Assembly: GCA_020024085.1 (NCBI GenBank)
Contig: JAHHUG010000020.1
Span: 1-17,563, forward strand
Reading direction: 5' to 3'
Length of the DNA stretch: 17,563 bases
From: Christensenellaceae bacterium
GTDB taxonomy: Bacteria; Bacillota; Clostridia; Christensenellales; CAAEEZ01
Position numbers and translations under genes: made by a program. Under the pieces are notes generated by a model, which was not told the origin of the DNA, did no database searches, and was given only the letters and a program-made list of their open reading frames with translations. Positions 12,934-17,563 of this stretch are shown in pieces; the stretch's first letter is position 1, and every line of letters starts with the position of its first letter.

Positions 12934-14853
12934 TTAGTACATTTTTGCACCAGCTGGAATACGGTTTGAAAGCATTACTACATTCAATCTTTCTTCGCCC
13001 TCTTCACTGTGAACAGCTGATATAATCATTCCACAAGAGTCAATGCCCATCATTTTACGAGGTGGAAGGTTTGTTATAGCAAGTAGTGTTTTACCAACTA
13101 ACTCCTCTGGCTCGTAGTATTCGTGGATACCACTTAGGATTACTCTATCCTCTGCTGTACCATCATCAAGTACAAACTTTAATAGTTTTTTGCTCTTTGG
13201 AACGGCACTACATTCCTTAACTTTAACTGCTCTAAAATCTGATTTGCTGAAAGTCTCAAAGTCAACCATATCCTCAAATAATGGCTCAATTTGTACCTTA
13301 GAGAAGTCAATAGGCTTATCTTCAGCAATAGGAGCAGGAGTAGCTGTATTTGCGTTTGAACCGGCTTTGCCGATAGGTTTCATTGTAGGGAATAGTAGTA
13401 CATCTCTAATTGAGAATTGGTCGGTAAGTAGCATTACAAGTCTATCAACACCGATACCAAGTCCACCTGTTGGAGGAAGACCATACTCAAGAGCTGTTAC
13501 GAAATCCTCGTCCATCATTTGAGCCTCATCATCGCCATTCTCTCTTGCTTTAACTTGGTCCATAAATCTACCTTTTTGGTCGATAGGGTCGTTTAACTCG
13601 CTGAATGCATTACCCATTTCTCTACGAGAGATAAAGAACTCAAACCTTTCGGTAAGTCTTTTATCGGTAGGCTTTCTTTTAGCTAATGGAGATACTTCAA
13701 CTGGGTAATCAATAATAAAGGTTGGTTGAACAAGTGTTTCCTCTACCTTCTCATCAAATACTTCGTAAAGTGCCTTACCCCAACTGATATCGCTATCAAG
13801 CTCAACACCAATAGCCTTTGCCTTTTCAATACATGTAGCAAGGTCCTCATTTTCAAAGTCAATGCCAGTAACATTTTTAACAGCCTCTGCCATTGGAACT
13901 CTTGCCCAAGGAGATTCAAACGAAATCTCTTCCCCTTGATACATAAACTTTAATGAACCTTTAACCTTCATAGCAAGGTGCTTGAATAGATTTTCGGTTA
14001 AATCCATCATACCATTGTAGTCGGTATATGCTTGGTATAACTCTACTGAAGTAAACTCTGGGTTGTGTCTTGGGTCCATACCCTCGTTTCTAAATAGTCT
14101 ACCCATTTCGTAAACTTTTTCAAAACCACCAACGATAAGTCTTTTTAGATATAGCTCTGGGGCTATTCTCATATACATATCAATATCAAGAGTATTATGG
14201 TGAGTAACGAATGGTCTAGCACTAGCACCACCAGCAATGGTATTAAGGATAGGTGTTTCAACCTCTACGAAACCATCGTTATCCAAAAACTCTCTAATGC
14301 CCCTAATAATTTGGCTTCGTGCAATAAAGGTTTGTTTAACCTCTGGATTAACAATCAAATCAACATATCTTTGACGATATCTAAGGTCTTGGTCCTTAAG
14401 TCCGTGGAACTTTTCTGGTAATGGAAGTAGTGATTTAGAAAGAAGCTCAATCTCCTTTACCTTTACACTAATTTCGCCCATATGAGTTATAAAAACCTCA
14501 CCAGTGATACCGATAATATCACCAATATCGTATTTTTTGAAGTCAAGATAGTTCTCTTCTCCAACCTCATCTTTACGAATGTAAAGTTGGATATTTCCCT
14601 TGTAGTCTGCAAGGTTTGCAAAACTTGCCTTGCCCATAATTCTTTTTGACATCATTCTACCAGCAAGAGAAACGGTTTTGCCGTCGTATTCCTCGAAGTT
14701 AGACTTGATATCCTCAGAATAACTATCTCTATCAAATTTTACCTTTTCGTAAGGATTTTTGCCTGCATCAACCAAGTCTTGTAGCTTGCCTCTACGGATA
14801 GCTATAAGCTCGCTAATGTCTTCTTCCTTCATTATATTATCGATATTACTCAT
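12934..14853 (-). CDS. lysS: Class II lysyl-tRNA synthetase with C-terminal Trbp111-type domain
   Basis: This 639-residue enzyme attaches lysine to tRNA(Lys). Residues about 58-140 form the N-terminal OB-fold anticodon-binding domain. The class II catalytic core follows, with motif 1 around GFVEVETPIL (194-203), motif 2 FRNEGMDPRHNPEFT (254-268) and motif 3 GGLGIGVDRL (463-472). Class II LysRS normally ends near residue 500. Here a linker rich in A, P and T (about 496-515) joins a second OB-fold (about 526-639), with FSKSDFRAVKV, VPKSKKLLKF, ILSGIHEYYEPEELVGK, NLPPRKMMGI and IPAGAK. This matches the Trbp111 / MetRS C-terminal tRNA-binding domain, which usually dimerises and binds tRNA without sequence specificity. 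AGGAG lies 6 bases before the ATG, 9 bases after greA. Confidence 0.96.
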   Translation of the reverse strand: MSNIDNIMKEEDISELIAIRRGKLQDLVDAGKNPYEKVKFDRDSYSEDIKSNFEEYDGKTVSLAGRMMSKRIMGKASFANLADYKGNIQLYIRKDEVGEENYLDFKKYDIGDIIGITGEVFITHMGEISVKVKEIELLSKSLLPLPEKFHGLKDQDLRYRQRYVDLIVNPEVKQTFIARSQIIRGIREFLDNDGFVEVETPILNTIAGGASARPFVTHHNTLDIDMYMRIAPELYLKRLIVGGFEKVYEMGRLFRNEGMDPRHNPEFTSVELYQAYTDYNGMMDLTENLFKHLAMKVKGSLKFMYQGEEISFESPWARVPMAEAVKNVTGIDFENEDLATCIEKAKAIGVELDSDISWGKALYEVFDEKVEETLVQPTFIIDYPVEVSPLAKRKPTDKRLTERFEFFISRREMGNAFSELNDPIDQKGRFMDQVKARENGDDEAQMMDEDFVTALEYGLPPTGGLGIGVDRLVMLLTDQFSIRDVLLFPTMKPIGKAGSNANTATPAPIAEDKPIDFSKVQIEPLFEDMVDFETFSKSDFRAVKVKECSAVPKSKKLLKFVLDDGTAEDRVILSGIHEYYEPEELVGKTLLAITNLPPRKMMGIDSCGMIISAVHSEEGEERLNVVMLSNRIPAGAKMY

Positions 14854-14862
14854 TATGCACTC

Positions 14863-15336
14863 CTACTTTATCTTCAAAATCTTTACTTTAATTACACCAC
14901 CTGGAGTATTAACATCAATTTCTTCGTTCTTTTTTCTGCCGATTAGTGCAATTCCAAGTGGAGATTCATTACTAATTTTTCCCTCTTCTAAATTAACCTC
15001 TGATGCACCAACAATTTTATATTCGCATTCTTCTTCAAAATCGTAGTCATAAATAACTACTGTACTACCAATGCCAACTTTTTTCTTGCTAAGTTTTTCG
15101 GTATCAATAATTTGAACTTTAGTAAGTTTCTCATTGATTTCCTTAATCTCTTGTTCGATTTCAGCTTGCTCGTTTTTTGCAGCATCATACTCTGCATTCT
15201 CACTTAAATCGCCAAAGCCTCTTGCAACCTTGATTTTCTCTGAAACCTCTGGTCTTGCTTCATTTACTAAATAAGCGTATCTTTGCTTTAATGCATCTAG
15301 TCCTTCTTGTGTAAGATATATTATTTCGTCTGCCAT
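14863..15336 (-). CDS. greA: Transcription elongation factor GreA
   Basis: This 157-residue protein rescues backtracked RNA polymerase by stimulating cleavage of the nascent RNA through the secondary channel. The N-terminal coiled coil (about 1-77) carries the catalytic acidic tip D43 and E46 in GDLSENAEYDAAK. The C-terminal FKBP-like domain (about 85-157) includes GSTVVIYD, SPLGIALIGRKK and the terminal TPGGVIKVKILKI. Length is standard. AGGAGG lies 6 bases before the ATG. It is transcribed with lysS, a neighbour pairing also seen in other Firmicutes. Confidence 0.96.
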   Translation of the reverse strand: MADEIIYLTQEGLDALKQRYAYLVNEARPEVSEKIKVARGFGDLSENAEYDAAKNEQAEIEQEIKEINEKLTKVQIIDTEKLSKKKVGIGSTVVIYDYDFEEECEYKIVGASEVNLEEGKISNESPLGIALIGRKKNEEIDVNTPGGVIKVKILKIK

Positions 15337-15376
15337 TACTAGCCTCCTACAAATTTATCTATAATAATATTCATAT

Positions 15377-15405
15377 ATTATAATGTATATACCATTAAAA
15401 GTCAA
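15377..15405 (-). promoter_or_regulatory. Promoter of greA-lysS
   Basis: On the minus strand TTGACT (15400-15405) and TATAAT (15377-15382) are 17 bases apart. The leader would be about 35 bases and contains the AGGAGG ribosome binding site. Confidence 0.82.
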
Positions 15406-15490
15406 TAACAATTTTTGACTCCTAATAATTATACTTATATCGGTATAAAAAACCAATATTGCTATGCTTTATTAAAATGAGTATTCGTAG

Positions 15491-15520
15491 CAAAAAAGAG
15501 TTGCAAAAGCAACTCTTTAA
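15491..15520 (-). terminator. Intrinsic terminator of the transketolase operon
   Basis: A 10-bp perfect stem AAAGAGTTGC / GCAACTCTTT (15495-15504 with 15509-15518) with an AAAA loop on the plus strand is followed on the minus strand by six T. Confidence 0.9.
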
Positions 15521-15556
15521 TAACTAATTTTGCTATGTTGAAATTAAGCATCAGCT

Positions 15557-16501
15557 TTATTTCATTGCGATTGCTGCCTTTGCTTGTTTTACGATATCCT
15601 CTGCAGTAAGTTCATATTGCTCGAATAGGAAATTTTCCTTACCAACTTGACCGAATTTATCTTTTACACCAACTCTCTTAACGATAGTAGGCTTTGTCTC
15701 TGATAAGTACTCAGATACAGCAGCACCAAGACCTGTAAGGATATTGTGGTTTTCGCAAGTAACGATAGCACCAGTTTCCTCTGCAGCTTTAAGTACAGCT
15801 TCCTCATCAAGAGGCTTCCAAGTATGCATATCAATAACTCTTGCTGAAATGCCCTCTGCCTTAAGTAAATCGCAAGCCTCAAGAGCTTTTGCAACCATCA
15901 TACCACTAGCGATAAGAGTAACATCTTTACCATCACGAAGCTCAATAGACTTGAACAAATCAAAATCTTTAAGCATATCATCATCGTAAACCTTTTCGGT
16001 AATTTTACGATACATTCTCATATAAACTGGACCTTCGTGTTCTACCATTTGAGGAACAGCCTTTGAAACCATTGTTGCATCGGTTGGCTCAAATACAACC
16101 ATTGTAGGAATACCTCTCATAATACCCATATCGTCAAAAGACATATGAGTACCACCATTAAGTTGAGCAGAGATACCAGGGTCGGTACCAACAAGCTTTA
16201 CATTAAGGTGTGCATAAGCAACAGAAATCTCTATTTGGTCTAGTGCACGACGGGTAATGAATGGTGTAAATGTTGCACAGAATGGAATTTTGCCAAAGGT
16301 AGCAAGACCAGCTGAAATACCAACCATATTAGCCTCTGCAATACCTACATCAACAAATCTATCAGGATATGCTGTTTTGAATCCATTTGTACCACTACAA
16401 CCAGCAAGGTCAGCCTCTAGGACACAAATTCTATCATCTTTTTTTGCTAAATCTATAAGTGCATTACAATATGCTTTTCTTACTTCTAAAGTATCTTTCA
16501 T
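15557..16501 (-). CDS. Transketolase, C-terminal subunit
   Basis: This 314-residue protein is the second half of a split transketolase, carrying the pyrimidine-binding and C-terminal domains. With its partner it moves two-carbon units between sugar phosphates in the non-oxidative pentose phosphate pathway. The catalytic glutamate that activates thiamine diphosphate is E56 in VGIAEANMVG. Further blocks are TFTPFITRRALDQI, FDDMGIMRGIPTMVV, and DMHTWKPLDEEA in the C-terminal domain. AGGAGG lies 8 bases before the ATG and only 12 bases separate it from the N-terminal subunit gene. Related acetoin-, pyruvate-dehydrogenase and Dxs subunits were considered, but the partner gene is clearly transketolase-N. 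Confidence 0.93.
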   Translation of the reverse strand: MKDTLEVRKAYCNALIDLAKKDDRICVLEADLAGCSGTNGFKTAYPDRFVDVGIAEANMVGISAGLATFGKIPFCATFTPFITRRALDQIEISVAYAHLNVKLVGTDPGISAQLNGGTHMSFDDMGIMRGIPTMVVFEPTDATMVSKAVPQMVEHEGPVYMRMYRKITEKVYDDDMLKDFDLFKSIELRDGKDVTLIASGMMVAKALEACDLLKAEGISARVIDMHTWKPLDEEAVLKAAEETGAIVTCENHNILTGLGAAVSEYLSETKPTIVKRVGVKDKFGQVGKENFLFEQYELTAEDIVKQAKAAIAMK

Positions 16502-16513
16502 TGTCCTATCCTC

Positions 16514-17332
16514 CTATTTATTAGCCTCAATAGCTGCTTTCCACTCGTCCTCTGTCATATTCATACTATGACAGCTAACCTTACCTTCGCCAAGAGGGTA
16601 ACCTTTACCCTTGATAGTATCAAGAATAATCATACTTGGCTTGTCGTGTTGAGCTTTTGCATTGTTAATAGCATCAACAATAGCTGTAATATCGTGGCCA
16701 TCAATTCTTTGGGTGTAGAATCTAAATGCATTGAACTTATCATCAAGAGGCTCAATACCATTGATATCCTCAACCATACCATCAATTTGCATTTTGTTGC
16801 TATCAATAAATACAATTAGGTTATCAAGTTTCTTTGAACCAGCAAACATAAGTGCCTCCCAAACTTGACCTTCTTGGCTTTCACCATCGCCGATAATTGC
16901 ATATACATTGCAAGGATTTTTATCCATTTTTGCAGCAACTGCCATACCAACAGCAGCAGAAATACCTTGACCTAAACTACCAGCTGTCATATCAATGCCA
17001 GGTGTCTTAGTTCTATCTACGTGTGAAGGAAGTTTTGTACCAGGTTTATTAAGTGTATAAATCCAATCTCTATCAAAATATCCTTTTTCTGCTAGGGTAG
17101 CATATAAAGCTGGGCCTGCGTGACCTTTACTTAAAACAACTCTATCACGATTAGGGTCAAGAGGGTTTTTAGGGTCAACATTTGCTGTTTCATAATATAT
17201 TGCTGTTAAAACTTCAACAATAGACATACTTCCACCGATGTGACCAACACCAAGAGTACCAATCATTTCAATAGTAGTATTTCTGATTGTCCTAGCTTGT
17301 TCTGTTAAGTAAGTTAATTTTTCCTTATCCAT
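16514..17332 (-). CDS. Transketolase, N-terminal subunit
   Basis: This 272-residue protein is the thiamine-diphosphate-binding half of a split transketolase. It shows GHIGGSMS (about 31-38), SKGHAGPALYA with the substrate histidine near 71, and the ThDP motif starting IIGDGESQEGQ (about 146-156) and ending at N179 in FIDSNKMQIDG. GSLGQGISAAVGMA is also typical. The ATG at 17332 is chosen because AAGGAG ends 6 bases upstream; an in-frame ATG at 17350 has no ribosome binding site and lies about 9 bases from the predicted transcript start. Split transketolases are known in Clostridia, Thermotogae and archaea. Forms an operon with the C-terminal subunit. Confidence 0.93.
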   Translation of the reverse strand: MDKEKLTYLTEQARTIRNTTIEMIGTLGVGHIGGSMSIVEVLTAIYYETANVDPKNPLDPNRDRVVLSKGHAGPALYATLAEKGYFDRDWIYTLNKPGTKLPSHVDRTKTPGIDMTAGSLGQGISAAVGMAVAAKMDKNPCNVYAIIGDGESQEGQVWEALMFAGSKKLDNLIVFIDSNKMQIDGMVEDINGIEPLDDKFNAFRFYTQRIDGHDITAIVDAINNAKAQHDKPSMIILDTIKGKGYPLGEGKVSCHSMNMTEDEWKAAIEANK

Positions 17333-17365
17333 AACTTTCTCCTTATTCATAGTAATAATAATTTA

Positions 17366-17393
17366 ATTATAACATATTAAAATTTTATTTCAA
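17366..17393 (-). promoter_or_regulatory. Promoter of the transketolase operon
   Basis: On the minus strand TTGAAA (17388-17393) and TATAAT (17366-17371) are 16 bases apart, with an extended -10 (TGTTATAAT). The predicted start near 17359 supports translation from 17332. Confidence 0.75.
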
Positions 17394-17563
17394 TAGTAAT
17401 GCAAAATATAACCAAACATTTTTAAAAATATGTTGAATTTTTTTAACTTACAATAATTATTATTTTAACAAATATCAAAAGCAAAATTATTTATTGTACA
17501 AACAATTTTTAGCGTATTTTTTATTGTTTTTTCATAATTGCAAATAAAAGTTCACTTTTTAGG

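Noticed and set aside
15557..17332. The pair could be Dxs or a dehydrogenase E1 alpha/beta pair
   Set aside because: Dxs is a single chain, and the N-subunit motifs (GHIGGSMS, SKGHAGPALYA) and the C-subunit blocks are those of split transketolase.
1..17563. CRISPR arrays, insertion sequences, prophage or defence genes
   Set aside because: No regularly spaced repeats, transposase, integrase, toxin-antitoxin or nuclease-helicase genes were seen; all but a few small gaps are filled by recognisable genes.

Overview
The window is AT-rich, low-GC Gram-positive DNA, most likely from an uncultured or gut-type member of the class Clostridia. The evidence is strong AGGAGG/GAGG ribosome binding sites, consensus TTGACA/TATAAT promoters (several with an extended TGnTATAAT -10), a Bacillus-like tmk-holB-yaaT block, a YaaO-type decarboxylase, a split transketolase and short Clostridia-type ferredoxin and C_GCAxxG redox proteins. 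Seventeen protein genes are supported; sixteen lie on the minus strand and one (2589-3068) on the plus strand. I see no tRNA, rRNA, CRISPR array, insertion sequence, phage gene or integrase.

Read along the minus strand from right to left: a two-gene split transketolase operon (17332-15557) ends at a strong terminator. Then comes greA-lysS (15336-12934), where LysRS carries an added C-terminal Trbp111/MetG-type tRNA-binding domain. Next is a YaaO-like PLP decarboxylase with an apparently leaderless promoter, followed without a terminator by tmk, holB and yaaT/ricT in overlapping arrangement (12635-8586). A 56-residue 2[4Fe-4S] ferredoxin with its own promoter follows (8515-8345). A three-gene unit then encodes a SIMPL-domain protein, a ProX-type prolyl-tRNA editing protein and a GPH-family sugar:cation symporter (8096-5359).

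Further left is an overlapping operon of a sugar-isomerase-like TIM barrel, a YhcC-type radical SAM protein and a TfoX-N-domain protein (5207-3124). It converges on a low-molecular-weight phosphatase gene (2589-3068) through a shared bidirectional terminator. Divergent from the phosphatase is a redox operon: a C_GCAxxG_C_C protein, a two-helix membrane protein and an AzoR-like NAD(P)H-flavin oxidoreductase (2469-1057). The window ends with an exported polysaccharide deacetylase (834-22).

Most genes are housekeeping (translation, replication, transcription fidelity, RNA processing, pentose phosphate metabolism). I found no obvious new multi-gene defence or mobile system. The points most worth a second look are the LysRS-Trbp fusion, promoters placed so close to start codons that mRNAs would be leaderless or nearly so, the loss of yaaQ/yaaR from the tmk-holB block, the uncharacterised three-gene redox operon, and a ferredoxin whose two halves are about 89% identical at the DNA level.
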